A stretch of 64,000 bases of DNA from UBA7359 sp963976795 (lineage in GTDB: Bacteria; Pseudomonadota; Gammaproteobacteria; Eutrophobiales; Eutrophobiaceae), in contig CAXBLT010000010.1 in assembly GCA_963976795.1 (NCBI GenBank), positions 1-64,000 of the forward strand, given 5' to 3'. The notes under the pieces are model-generated. The model was given only the letters and a program-made list of their open reading frames with translations. It ran no database searches and was not told the DNA's origin. The position numbers and the translations under genes were made by a program. This document shows positions 47,189 through 55,069 of the stretch, piece after piece; the stretch's first letter is position 1; each line of letters starts with the position of its first letter.

Positions 47189-48082
47189 ATGAATATTCTT
47201 ACAATAGATGGAGGAGGTATAAGAGGATATTTCTCTGCATATTTACTTGAGCGTATAGAGCAAGAACTTAATATCAGTTTTTCTAATTATTTTGATCTTA
47301 TTGCTGGAACCAGTACGGGTTCAATAATTGCTGCTGCGTTAGCTACGGACTACCCAATATATGAAGTAACAAAAATATATAGAGATAAAGGAGAAATCAT
47401 ATTTAAACCACAAAAATTAAATTTTGGTGGTGTATGGAAAGCAAAATACTCAAAGTCAGGTCTGATAAAAGAATTAGAGGAAATATTTGGAGATAAGACT
47501 TTATCAGATACGAATACCAAGTTGTTAATACCGGCCATCGATTTGGTTAATTCACAGGTGCATGTCTTTAAGTCCAATTATTTGGAAGAGTTTGTTCGTG
47601 ATGTGAATGTTCCAATAAAAGATGCAGTTTTGGCATCATGTTCAGCGCCTACTTATTTCGAACCTACTACAGTTGCCCCTTTTCTACTTGCGGATGGTGG
47701 GTTATGGGCTAATGACCCGTCGTTAGTAGCTTATGTGGAAGCTACAGGAAAATTAAACATGCCCGCAAAAGAGGTTCGTATTTTGTCGATTGGTACAGGT
47801 CTTGGTGAGCATTATTATTCACATGAAAATGCAGGTGCAAAATGGGGAGCAATTACTGGTTGGGGCGGCCCTCAAATAATTGATCTAATTTTGAATCTGC
47901 AATCAAAAACAGCTGGAAATATGCTTTCCCATTTACCTAAAGGTGAATATATAAGACTTAATTTCAAACGTGATCATAAGTTGAGTCTTGACGATGTTGA
48001 TATGTTGTCAGATTTAAAAGTAATAGCAGAACGTTTGTTTGCAGATGAGTTTAAAAAAATAAAAGGATTTTTTGAGGATTAA
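47189..48082 (+). CDS. capV: Patatin-like phospholipase CBASS effector (CapV)
   Basis: A 297-residue cytoplasmic phospholipase. DGGGIRG (7-13) is the oxyanion hole, GTSTG (40-44) holds nucleophile Ser42 and ADGGLW holds catalytic Asp169. Bacterial CapV proteins are switched on by a cyclic nucleotide and destroy the cell membrane on phage infection. It is 5 nt before a CD-NTase gene, so the pair forms a CBASS operon. A good AGGTGA ribosome site precedes the ATG. Confidence 0.92.
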   Translation: MNILTIDGGGIRGYFSAYLLERIEQELNISFSNYFDLIAGTSTGSIIAAALATDYPIYEVTKIYRDKGEIIFKPQKLNFGGVWKAKYSKSGLIKELEEIFGDKTLSDTNTKLLIPAIDLVNSQVHVFKSNYLEEFVRDVNVPIKDAVLASCSAPTYFEPTTVAPFLLADGGLWANDPSLVAYVEATGKLNMPAKEVRILSIGTGLGEHYYSHENAGAKWGAITGWGGPQIIDLILNLQSKTAGNMLSHLPKGEYIRLNFKRDHKLSLDDVDMLSDLKVIAERLFADEFKKIKGFFED

Positions 48083-48087
48083 TTAAC

Positions 48088-49452
48088 ATGAAACATGTAA
48101 ATAAATTTAATGAATTTATGAAAAATACTGTGAATCTAAATCAATCACGGATAGATACATTAACAAGCAGAGTTAATGTTATAAATAGATTTTTAAAAAA
48201 GGATGATGTTTTTAGTGAATTTTATATCTCGACTGATCCACAAGGCTCATACTCCCACCGAACAATTATTAAACCATTAACAAAAAGTCCAGAGTTTGAT
48301 GCAGATTTAGTATTTTATTTAAAGGAAAACAGTGATTGGGAGCCAAAAGATTATATTGAAAATCTTTACAAGCAATTTAAAGTTAATTCTAATTATAAAG
48401 ATATATCTGGAAGAGGAACTCGTTGTATTACTTTAGATTATGCTGGTGACTTTCATTTAGATATTGTTCCCTGCATAAAACGAGATAGTGTATGGGATGA
48501 GGAAACATTCCATGTGTGCAATAGAAGCGAAAATATAGAAGAAAAAACTGATCCGCAAGGATATACAGAGTGGCTAAAAGATAAAAATAAAAAGATAGAA
48601 AATAATAACCTTGTTAAATCTATTCGACTGTTTAAGTATTTGCGAGGCATTAAACAGACGTTTTCATGTAAATCAATTCTCTTGACAACTCTTGTCGCTA
48701 ATCAAGCAAGACTAATGGATTCAATTATATCAGGCTTTGATGATTTACCTTCGAGTTTTAAAATATTAATAAATCGACTAAATGAATTTCTTCAAGAAAA
48801 TGATGAAATGCCAATAATTTATAATCCTGTAAACAACGAAGAGAATTTTAATCGACATTGGACGCAAGAAAAATACGAAAATTATAGATCACAAATTAAT
48901 AAGTATAATGACTGGGTAAATGATGCATATGATGAAGAGGATCAAAAAGAATCTATTAAGAAATGGCAAAAAATATTTGGTGATGAGTTTGCTAAACAAG
49001 TTATTTCTGAATCTTCTACGAAACAGACCCAATCAGATAATACTATAAATAATTTTCCCGTTCCTGCATATGTTGAAAAGCCTAAGTGGCCAATGTTCGG
49101 TATGAATAGTCTATCTATTAAAGTTACAGTTCATAGAACTAATGATGGTTCTCCTGAAATTGCCACAATACAAAGAGATATTATAGGTGTGCCACTAGGT
49201 AAGCATCTAAAAGTCAGAATGGAATATTTGGGAGGTATATCATCAACACATCAACTTTATTGGCAAGTTGTAAATACTGGGCAAGAAGCCATAAGGAACA
49301 ATTGTCCAAGGGGAAGTATTTTTTCCGGTGATAAAATTAGATGGGAGGACACGCTATATACAGGCGTTCATTGGGTAGAATGTTTTATTGTGGATAGAAA
49401 AAAGAAAATATGTACGGGTCGTAGTGGACGTTTTTTTGTGAATATTGGGTAG
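48088..49452 (+). CDS. CD-NTase (CBASS cyclic-nucleotide synthase) with AGS-C sensor domain
   Basis: A 454-residue nucleotidyltransferase. QGSYSHRTI (GS at 53-54) and EFDADLVFYL (Asp71, Asp73) with HLDIVP (Asp125) give the full pol-beta catalytic triad. The middle is helical; residues 330-454 (WPMFGMNSLSIKVTVHRTND, HQLYWQVVNTGQEA) resemble the adenylyl/guanylyl-cyclase and SMODS C-terminal sensor domain. It should make a cyclic oligonucleotide that activates CapV. The nucleotide product cannot be read from sequence. No Cap2/Cap3 genes follow, so it is a minimal type I CBASS. Confidence 0.9.
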   Translation: MKHVNKFNEFMKNTVNLNQSRIDTLTSRVNVINRFLKKDDVFSEFYISTDPQGSYSHRTIIKPLTKSPEFDADLVFYLKENSDWEPKDYIENLYKQFKVNSNYKDISGRGTRCITLDYAGDFHLDIVPCIKRDSVWDEETFHVCNRSENIEEKTDPQGYTEWLKDKNKKIENNNLVKSIRLFKYLRGIKQTFSCKSILLTTLVANQARLMDSIISGFDDLPSSFKILINRLNEFLQENDEMPIIYNPVNNEENFNRHWTQEKYENYRSQINKYNDWVNDAYDEEDQKESIKKWQKIFGDEFAKQVISESSTKQTQSDNTINNFPVPAYVEKPKWPMFGMNSLSIKVTVHRTNDGSPEIATIQRDIIGVPLGKHLKVRMEYLGGISSTHQLYWQVVNTGQEAIRNNCPRGSIFSGDKIRWEDTLYTGVHWVECFIVDRKKKICTGRSGRFFVNIG

Positions 49453-49579
49453 TGTTATGCCAACTTCAGAAACTGTTAATAGAGCCAGCCACTACTTTAC
49501 ATCATACATGCAGATTGTGTTGATAGTGTCAAAATATCATCTATTAAATGTCCTCATATTTCATATAGAGGAGATGTAA

Positions 49580-50221
49580 ATGTCTGATCGCTACGACACA
49601 AGTGAAAATATAGAAGGTCAGTTTCAGCATGGTTCTAATAACAAAGTGTTGCTTAATAAGTTGGGTATTATTGATGTTAAAGAAATGGATGATGTCGAGT
49701 TAGATTTACTTGATCAGCTCTATGATGATGTTCTGGATCGTGTTGCGTTGGATCAAGTGCTTACTGTTGCTGATATCAGTGAATGGCATCGTAAATGGTT
49801 GGGTAATGTCTATGAATGGGCAGGGCGTGAACGCTCAGTCAATATGGGTAAAGATGATTTTCAATTTGCGGTAGCGGGACAAATACCACGCTTACTCAAG
49901 GTGCTAGATAAGGACTTCCTAAGTGTTTATACCCCTTGTGATCAAATGAGTGATGAGCAGTTGATTGAAGCAATTGCCATTATTCATACTGAATTTATTT
50001 TGGTTCATCCTTTTCGCGAAGGTAATGGGCGACTATCGAGATTGTTGGCTAGCGTTATGGCCTTACAAGCGAATAAGCCTGAATTGGATTTTAGTGTCTT
50101 AGATGAGAAGCGGGAAACTTACTTTGCCACTATACAAGCTGGAATGGATTGTAATTATGAGCCATTAAAGGCGTTGGTTACGCAAGTGTTACGTGATAGC
50201 GAGCAGGGCGTTTGTGAGTAA
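49580..50221 (+). CDS. Fic-family AMPylator, N-terminal autoinhibited class
   Basis: A 213-residue protein. HPFREGNGR at 143-151 is the exact HxFx(D/E)GNGR active site. Residues 8-13 (SENIEG) fit the inhibitory motif (S/T)xxxE(G/N), placing it with Fic proteins whose own N-terminal helix blocks ATP (class II). Such enzymes transfer AMP to target proteins. It has a clean GAGGAGAT ribosome site and follows CBASS by 127 nt; whether it serves defence is unknown. Confidence 0.88.
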   Translation: MSDRYDTSENIEGQFQHGSNNKVLLNKLGIIDVKEMDDVELDLLDQLYDDVLDRVALDQVLTVADISEWHRKWLGNVYEWAGRERSVNMGKDDFQFAVAGQIPRLLKVLDKDFLSVYTPCDQMSDEQLIEAIAIIHTEFILVHPFREGNGRLSRLLASVMALQANKPELDFSVLDEKRETYFATIQAGMDCNYEPLKALVTQVLRDSEQGVCE

Positions 50222-50369
50222 GTTTAGCTTCGATTTCTTTAACAGACTCTGTCGTTTCAATCGCAGTATTACTAGCAAGGGATCGAATACGCATCTTACG
50301 TGCTGTCGCCTTATTAGAAAGGTGACGATTAGATTGCGATAGAATTTTTGATGAGTTCTGTTGAGACAT
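50178..50369 (-). CDS. Small basic protein antisense to the Fic 3' end
   Basis: A 63-residue frame from ATG 50369 (a TTG further out is less likely). NKATARKMRIRSLASNTAIE, then SVKEIEAKLTHKR, reads like a real basic helical protein, and 44 nt overlap the Fic 3' end on the other strand. It could be a counterpart of the Fic toxin, but it lacks the VbhA/YhfG inhibitory motif and a ribosome site. Low certainty. Confidence 0.3.
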   Translation of the reverse strand: MSQQNSSKILSQSNRHLSNKATARKMRIRSLASNTAIETTESVKEIEAKLTHKRPARYHVTLA

Positions 50370-50458
50370 AGCGTCTATTATAGTCTTGTTACAGGTCAAA
50401 TTAAAGACAGCATTTTAATAAATAATAAAATACATTAATAGTAACGGCACTAGGTGGC

Positions 50459-50626
50459 ATGGCATTTGAATCAAGGAGATGGTTCCATTATGAGGAACAA
50501 CCTATTCATTCAAACGATAAGACTTACGCTCTTACAAAAATGTGGGGAGCGAGAACAGAAGAAGCGATGACGGATTTATTAAAAGAATTTGTCATGAATA
50601 ACTGTTCATTTAACTATAATTATTAG
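50459..50626 (+). CDS. Small ORF, possible C-terminal remnant of an unknown protein
   Basis: A 55-residue frame with ATG at 50459. DKTYALTKMWGARTEEAMTD is a coherent, protein-like segment that suggests a longer parent family, possibly a nuclease-associated C-terminal module. No ribosome site. It is probably truncated or vestigial. Confidence 0.35.
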   Translation: MAFESRRWFHYEEQPIHSNDKTYALTKMWGARTEEAMTDLLKEFVMNNCSFNYNY

Positions 50627-50652
50627 TACCAATCAGCAAATAACATATACTT

Positions 50653-50820
50653 ATGAAAATCATCATCACTATTGAAGATACAGAAAACGATGACGTCATT
50701 GTTAATGAAGAACGCTTACCTGCGGGTGGAGAGAATGTTGAATCTGTGTCGACAGCGACTGCCTTAGCTGATGCGATGTTTGATGTAATGGATTCGTTAG
50801 GTGAGCAGGAAGAGCAGTAA
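50653..50820 (+). CDS. Small acidic protein, function unknown
   Basis: A 55-residue acidic ORF from ATG 50653: MKIIITIEDTENDDVIVNEE, then a predicted helix ATALADAMFDVMDSLGE. The beta-strand-then-helix pattern is coherent. It lies 26 nt after the previous small ORF on the same strand. Acidic island proteins of this size are often anti-defence or regulatory proteins, but nothing here proves it. Confidence 0.45.
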   Translation: MKIIITIEDTENDDVIVNEERLPAGGENVESVSTATALADAMFDVMDSLGEQEEQ

Positions 50821-51363
50821 TATGACACCCTATATATCATGTGTCGACACTATGAAATCGACTGTTGTTTAAGGGTAGATTTTTTCCTCAAAAACCTCAT
50901 CTTTTCGCAGTATTTAGTCCCATTTTTCGAGAATCTAGCTTTGACTAGCTAAAACAATTAAATAGTCAATAAATACAATAACTTAAGCGATAATTTTGGC
51001 TTCAAATTAGTACGAATTTAGCGTATAATTCGAGTTGTAAGATGAGTAAAAAGTAGCCAAAAAAGTGCCAAATTTTCAAACAGCTTACTGACTAGAAAAA
51101 GCGGATTTTTTGCACATTGCAACACCATTACATCTCCCTCAAATGTCCATTTGAGTAACGATATACATCAAAATAAACTAGTGAAATAAGCCGTGGATCA
51201 CCCGATCCCTGGCTCAGATAAGCAGTTCAAAAACATGTGGCACATCATTTTTCACCCGCTCTAGAAGAGAGCGCAAAACACACTATTTAGGCATATCAAG
51301 ACGCTAGTCGATTCAGTTCAACACTGAATGGATTGGCGTCTTGTCGTTTAAAGGAGAAACAAC
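50821..51363 (+). promoter_or_regulatory. Long leader with consecutive hairpins upstream of the DUF2787 gene
   Basis: A 543-nt non-coding stretch. TATAAT at 51024-51029 is a possible -10. Downstream are hairpins GGATC/GATCC (51195-51208), CGCTCT/AGAGCG (51257-51273) and CAAGACGC/GCGTCTTG (51297-51343, with an inner ATTCAGT/ACTGAAT). The last ends 20 nt before the ATG and next to the AAGGAG ribosome site. It may be a regulatory leader or element-control RNA. Confidence 0.45.
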
Positions 51364-51765
51364 ATGCAAATAACAACAAAACCGTATCCCTTACCCGTTT
51401 CACACCGCTTTATAAACTTACTCGATAAAGAAACACAACACCGTTGTTGGAAAGCCGAGTCTGGATTAGTCCTGCATTTCCGAGACCCCAACTATTCAGC
51501 AAAAGAGGGTGGTTTTCATCCCGTAGAAATAGCGCTTAATCAATTCCATCGCCTACTCTACGTTACAGATTTCGCCTATGTCGGCCAAGAACCATTTGTA
51601 GAACTCGCTAAAGATCTAGACTTTGATTTTGTCTGTCGTGTGTTTCAACAGAACGGTAGAGATTACCCGATTGAGCAGGGGAAACAGCTGTTTGCACTAT
51701 GGCAACGTAACTTTATTGCTTATTACAGAATGGGAGTTTATGGCATATCGGTGGAGGTAATGTAG
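51364..51765 (+). CDS. DUF2787-family protein of integrative elements
   Basis: A 133-residue protein; GLVLHFRDPNYSAKEGGFHP followed by VEIAL is the family mark. DUF2787 proteins accompany RadC in integrative elements of Vibrio and relatives; the function is unknown. The AAGGAG ribosome site is strong and the RadC gene follows with no gap. Confidence 0.75.
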   Translation: MQITTKPYPLPVSHRFINLLDKETQHRCWKAESGLVLHFRDPNYSAKEGGFHPVEIALNQFHRLLYVTDFAYVGQEPFVELAKDLDFDFVCRVFQQNGRDYPIEQGKQLFALWQRNFIAYYRMGVYGISVEVM

Positions 51766-52263
51766 ATGTGTAAACGAACATTAAAACCATCTAAACACTC
51801 TATCTCGGATGATGACATTATTAAAGAGGCACTTAAACGCCTGAAGAAGCGCTTTCGCCGCGGTAAAGTCATCACTAAGCCGGAAGAGACCATCGACTAT
51901 CTACAGCTAAAACTTGCTGAACGTGAGTACGAAGTATTTTGTGTGATGTTTCTGGATAACCGTCATCGGGTTCTATGCTTTGAAGAGTTGTTTCGAGGTA
52001 CTGTTGATAGCTCGCATGTCTACCCGCGAGAAATCGTTAAGCTCGCCCTACAACACAATGCCGCTGCCGTGATTCTGGCTCATAACCACCCCTCTGGTAG
52101 TGCGGAACCCAGTGTTGCAGACCGACAGATCACACAATGTATCAAATCCGCTCTAGAGCTGGTCGATATTCGTGTACTTGATCATATTGTTATCGGTGTA
52201 ATGGAGACGGTTTCATTAGCGGAAAGGGGGTTGATGGATACAGGGAAAGGGGATATTTCATGA
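51766..52263 (+). CDS. radC: RadC-family JAB-domain protein
   Basis: A 165-residue stand-alone RadC/JAB domain. AAAVILAHNHPSGSAEPSVA with AD shows HxHx7SxxD, the metal site. Such proteins are common on mobile elements; RadC is no longer thought to be a repair enzyme. It starts right after the DUF2787 stop and overlaps the next gene by 4 nt (ATGA). Confidence 0.9.
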   Translation: MCKRTLKPSKHSISDDDIIKEALKRLKKRFRRGKVITKPEETIDYLQLKLAEREYEVFCVMFLDNRHRVLCFEELFRGTVDSSHVYPREIVKLALQHNAAAVILAHNHPSGSAEPSVADRQITQCIKSALELVDIRVLDHIVIGVMETVSLAERGLMDTGKGDIS

Positions 52264-53006
52264 GCAAGAAACTCATTACGCAAATCGATACTAGGTGGAG
52301 AATGACACCACGGTATGATGATCTAGCAGTCGATACATTGGACGAACTTGATCTTGCAATTGTGGATTGCCTTGATGAACCAACTGATAAAAATAAGACA
52401 ATAGTGTTAAAAGCACAACACCAGTTTAATCACGCTGTTCAACGTTTGATTGATGAAGGCATCTTGTTACGTCGTAAGGGCAATTACAGTGTTGAAGACT
52501 ACGGTTGTTGGGATTGTTGTATGTGTATGGTTGCGCATGATTTAAATATACGTTTATATCGAAATAATCACCGTAATGGATTAATACCCACACCTCCCAA
52601 TTTTATTGAAGCCCTACGTTCATGGCAAATCATGAGTTTTATTGGTTACACTTTTGATCTCGTTATTGATCCCATGACGCTTGTTACTAAAAATAAGGTG
52701 CAGTTGTTCATGCATGAAGATTACGGGATAAACGGGATATCTCCAAGGGAGTCAGCATTGTTGTCGTATGCACTTCGTTATAGACAGCATGTTTGTATTG
52801 TTGCTTGTGTAAAAGGGCATGCATCGTATGGTGATAAAGATAGCACTCATTGGGTAATGATTGATGTACAGGAAGATTCGCAGACACTAATGATGCGTGA
52901 TCCATCAAAAAACAAACGCACTAAATTCAACTATCGAAAATTGTATACGCTATGTTTATACGCGTCACCCAAAAGCATGCAATCACTTTTACGTGCTTAT
53001 CAATAA
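52260..53006 (+). CDS. Peptidase C39-like cysteine-peptidase-fold protein
   Basis: A 248-residue protein with no signal peptide. YGCWDCCMCMVAHDLN (Cys83, 86, 87, 89) followed by THWVMIDV (His197) and MRDPSKNKR (Asp214) lines up with the Cys-His-Asp order of C39/BtrH-type papain-like folds. Residues 1-75 are a helical N-terminal region. It is translationally coupled to radC, so it likely belongs to the mobile element's core. A substrate is not evident. Confidence 0.6.
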   Translation: MSKKLITQIDTRWRMTPRYDDLAVDTLDELDLAIVDCLDEPTDKNKTIVLKAQHQFNHAVQRLIDEGILLRRKGNYSVEDYGCWDCCMCMVAHDLNIRLYRNNHRNGLIPTPPNFIEALRSWQIMSFIGYTFDLVIDPMTLVTKNKVQLFMHEDYGINGISPRESALLSYALRYRQHVCIVACVKGHASYGDKDSTHWVMIDVQEDSQTLMMRDPSKNKRTKFNYRKLYTLCLYASPKSMQSLLRAYQ

Positions 53007-53162
53007 ATTCATTGTTGTAATTATTCATATTCAGGTTACCCCATTTAAATAAGGGGCGGTCTATTAAGAGCGCGATTTCAGAAAATAGCCCGTTAGCTAC
53101 AGGTCATAAACATTTTCCCCCTCGTGTTTGATTAATCGCAGTGATCGTGAAATCCATTCATC

Positions 53163-53183
53163 AGCATTACTTTCGTTAATGCT
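53163..53183 (+). other. Small inverted repeat upstream of integrase
   Basis: AGCATTA/TAATGCT with a 7-nt loop lies 26 nt before the integrase ATG. It could be an operator for the integrase or part of an attachment site. Confidence 0.3.
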
Positions 53184-53209
53184 TGTTAACGCAATCTAAA
53201 GGAGCCCTC

Positions 53210-54112
53210 ATGAAAAAAACAAAACCAAATCCAGCAACGGTGTATTTAAACAGTCTGAGTCCATCTGGTCGTCGCAGTACGCAGTGTTTATTAACGACAG
53301 CTTTAACGTTGTTGAATAAACGACAAGCGATTGATCGTTTTCGTTGGCAGACACTCACGTATTCAGATCTGATAACAATTAAAATGAAGTTGCAGGAGCA
53401 GAGTAAAACTGTAAATACTATAAATCTCACATTGGCAGCGTTGCGTGGTGTGATGCAGTCAGCATTTCATTTAAGATTGATCAAAGCTGATGACTTATTG
53501 CATATACAGTCAGTCAAACGACTACCTTACCGACCAAAGTCTAATGGAAGAAGTTTAAATCAACGTGAATGTAAAAAACTGATACAACAGTGTGTACATG
53601 ATAAGTCGGTGAAGGGGATACGGGATGCGGCATTACTGAGTGTCATGTTGACCACGGGGTTACGTAGAAACGAAATTAGAAATATTAATATGGCAGATTA
53701 TGATCGTTTACAGCATGAATTAATCGTGTCATGTAGTAAAACGCATAGTGAACGTGTTTGTCCATTAACAACTATGATCGAAAAACGACTACGCGCATGG
53801 TTAAAAGTTTGTGGTAGCACGCATGGCGCCTTATTTAATCCTGTTTTAAAGAATCAAAAAATTGTGCTACGTCCACTTAGTACGCAAGCAATTTACATGA
53901 TCGTGCAGCAGCGAGCTGTGGCAGCCGGTTTGGGTAAACTAACACCACATGATTTACGTCGCACATACATAACCAGTTTATTGGATGCTAATGTGGATAT
54001 TAATATCGTGCGACAATTGGTGGGGCATCGTGATATCAAGACGACGGCGCGTTATGACTACAGAATTCATAACTGGCACAAGTATACAAAACGTATTTTT
54101 GCGACTCTCTAA
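53210..54112 (+). CDS. Tyrosine recombinase (integrase)
   Basis: Start at 53210, set by AAAGGAGCC. The 300-residue product has an N-terminal SAM-like arm, then the catalytic set: MLTTGLRRNEIRN (Arg), HDLRRTYI (His-x-x-Arg), LVGHRDIKTTARYDYR (GH and nucleophile Tyr). It is nearest to phage-type integrases and probably moved the island. No tRNA or clear att site adjoins it. Confidence 0.92.
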   Translation: MKKTKPNPATVYLNSLSPSGRRSTQCLLTTALTLLNKRQAIDRFRWQTLTYSDLITIKMKLQEQSKTVNTINLTLAALRGVMQSAFHLRLIKADDLLHIQSVKRLPYRPKSNGRSLNQRECKKLIQQCVHDKSVKGIRDAALLSVMLTTGLRRNEIRNINMADYDRLQHELIVSCSKTHSERVCPLTTMIEKRLRAWLKVCGSTHGALFNPVLKNQKIVLRPLSTQAIYMIVQQRAVAAGLGKLTPHDLRRTYITSLLDANVDINIVRQLVGHRDIKTTARYDYRIHNWHKYTKRIFATL

Positions 54113-54127
54113 CCATTACATCCATTC

Positions 54128-54277
54128 ATGTTACGACATATCTATGAATTGAAAATGGCAAATAATTGTCAGAACACACGCGCTGTTAAGCATTTTCTGA
54201 GGCTTGAGATTAGTCAGTATACGGTGAGAACTACTGAACTTATTTTAAAAAGATTTGATATTTTATGGAGTGATTAA
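54128..54277 (+). CDS. Small ORF trailing the integrase
   Basis: A 49-residue frame, NTRAVKHFLRLEISQYTVRT then TELILKRFDILW, predicted helical with a basic face. It starts 16 nt after the integrase stop and would be co-transcribed, but has no ribosome site. It could be a small excisionase-type partner. Confidence 0.35.
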   Translation: MLRHIYELKMANNCQNTRAVKHFLRLEISQYTVRTTELILKRFDILWSD

Positions 54278-54382
54278 ATCATGTTCAAATTATTTTATGA
54301 ACGTCATAATCGTTTGCAATCCAGTAAATGTTTTGAATAAGGAACGTTAGGACAAGAACAGAGACAGATTTGCATGGTAATA

Positions 54383-54413
54383 TTGAAAAATAAAAATAAT
54401 TAGTCCATATTCT
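54383..54413 (+). promoter_or_regulatory. Promoter candidate of first CzcI-like copy
   Basis: TTGAAA at 54383-54388 is followed by CATATT after 17 nt, or by TATTCT after 19 nt. The CATATT reading would start transcription at or near the ATG (54418), as in a leaderless mRNA. The 19-nt spacer is the one used by MerR-type metal regulators, but no dyad was found. The same arrangement is present at copy two. Confidence 0.4.
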
Positions 54414-54607
54414 GGTTATGCGAATTCAAATAGCAAAGATATTATTGGTTTTGATGACTCTATCCGGGATCATTATGCCGATACATGCCTATGCTCATGG
54501 ACTAGCAGATACTCAGGAAAGTCATTCAATGGAAATTAATACACAGCATGATGCTGATAGTGACTCTATTTCCTGTGATCACTGCTGTCATTTATCATCA
54601 CACTCAT
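54395..54607 (+). repeat. Duplicated segment, first copy
   Basis: About 213 bp that recur with roughly 95 percent identity at 56032-56244 (offset 1637). It includes the promoter region and 5' two thirds of a CzcI-like gene. Differences are mostly single substitutions. Confidence 0.9.
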
Positions 54608-54730
54608 TAGTGTTTGATGCAAATGAACACTTCTTTCAATTATCAACAAGTCAAAAATGCCTTATACTTTTATGGACATAATTACGTTTCCTATAATCAA
54701 CCACCGCCTTACCATCCTCCCATAGCTTAA
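54418..54730 (+). pseudogene. CzcI-like secreted metal-resistance protein, first copy (frameshifted)
   Basis: A signal peptide (about 1-27) is followed by HGLADTQESHSMEINT and CDHCCHLSS, a His/Cys-rich periplasmic protein like CzcI/DUF2946. The reading frame breaks in an A5 run (54653-54657). With one A fewer it would read on to end QPPPYHPPIA, like copy two. The frame as given stops at 54681. Either a pseudogene or an assembly error. Confidence 0.65.
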
Positions 54731-54736
54731 TCTCTC

Positions 54737-54751
54737 GCTACCATAGGTAGC
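54737..54751 (+). other. Hairpin after the first CzcI-like gene
   Basis: GCTACC-ATA-GGTAGC, 6-bp stem, 6 nt after the stop. The second copy has ACTACC-TTCA-GGTAGT in the same place with a compensating base-pair change. Confidence 0.5.
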
Positions 54752-54808
54752 TTCAAACTATATCGAACCTTTTTGTGTTTGCACATGAAAGGGAATGCCT
54801 TTTATTTA

Positions 54809-55069
54809 ATGAGATTAAATATAGTTATTAAAACTTTAGTATTTACTGTTGCATGCCTCATCCATGCAACAGTTATCGCTGTTGATGAGAAACTTACACT
54901 TCCGCCGAAGATCGTAGAAGACAAAACGGGAGTTACTGATGAATTCCAATTGAAGAATAATTCCCGAGATAATGTCTATAAAGAGGTATCAACTTCATTG
55001 AGTCAATTTTATTTGCAGGTATGGAAAAACAACCCATCCGTCCAATCTGTTAGCATAAAAAAATTATGA
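54809..55069 (+). pseudogene. Truncated outer-membrane-factor start (czcC-like), first copy
   Basis: A short ORF whose N terminus (MRLNIVIKTLVFTVACLIHA) matches the start of the intact CzcC-like gene (MVIKTLVITVACFMYA) at 56458. The later part holds SLSQFYLQVWKNNPSVQS, similar to the TolC-family opening repeat, then stops after about 87 residues. It is a truncated duplicate; the next gene overlaps its end by 4 nt. Confidence 0.6.

Larger units (their letters stand above)
46720..54280. mobile_element. Genomic island (defence and mobility genes)
   Basis: Between gmk and the metal-efflux region lie CBASS, Fic, several small ORFs, DUF2787, RadC, a peptidase-like protein and a tyrosine recombinase: a typical cargo-plus-mobility block. 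DUF2787 with a stand-alone RadC is characteristic of integrative elements. The boundaries are set by neighbours (gmk; end of integrase and its trailing ORF), not by identified att sites. Confidence 0.6.

Noticed and set aside
47350..47577. 75-residue minus-strand frame inside CapV
   Set aside because: Antisense shadow of a clear phospholipase gene.
50610..50840. 76-residue minus-strand frame
   Set aside because: It is antisense to the acidic small ORF at 50653-50820 and reads as Ser-rich low complexity, as expected of a shadow.
53041..53075. CCCC...GGGG inverted repeat as a terminator after the C39-like gene
   Set aside because: The stem is only four G-C pairs with an A/T palindrome and no T tract, so the evidence is too weak to call.
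46720..54280. CRISPR array or cas genes in the island
   Set aside because: I saw no regularly spaced repeats of 25-40 nt and no Cas-like protein.
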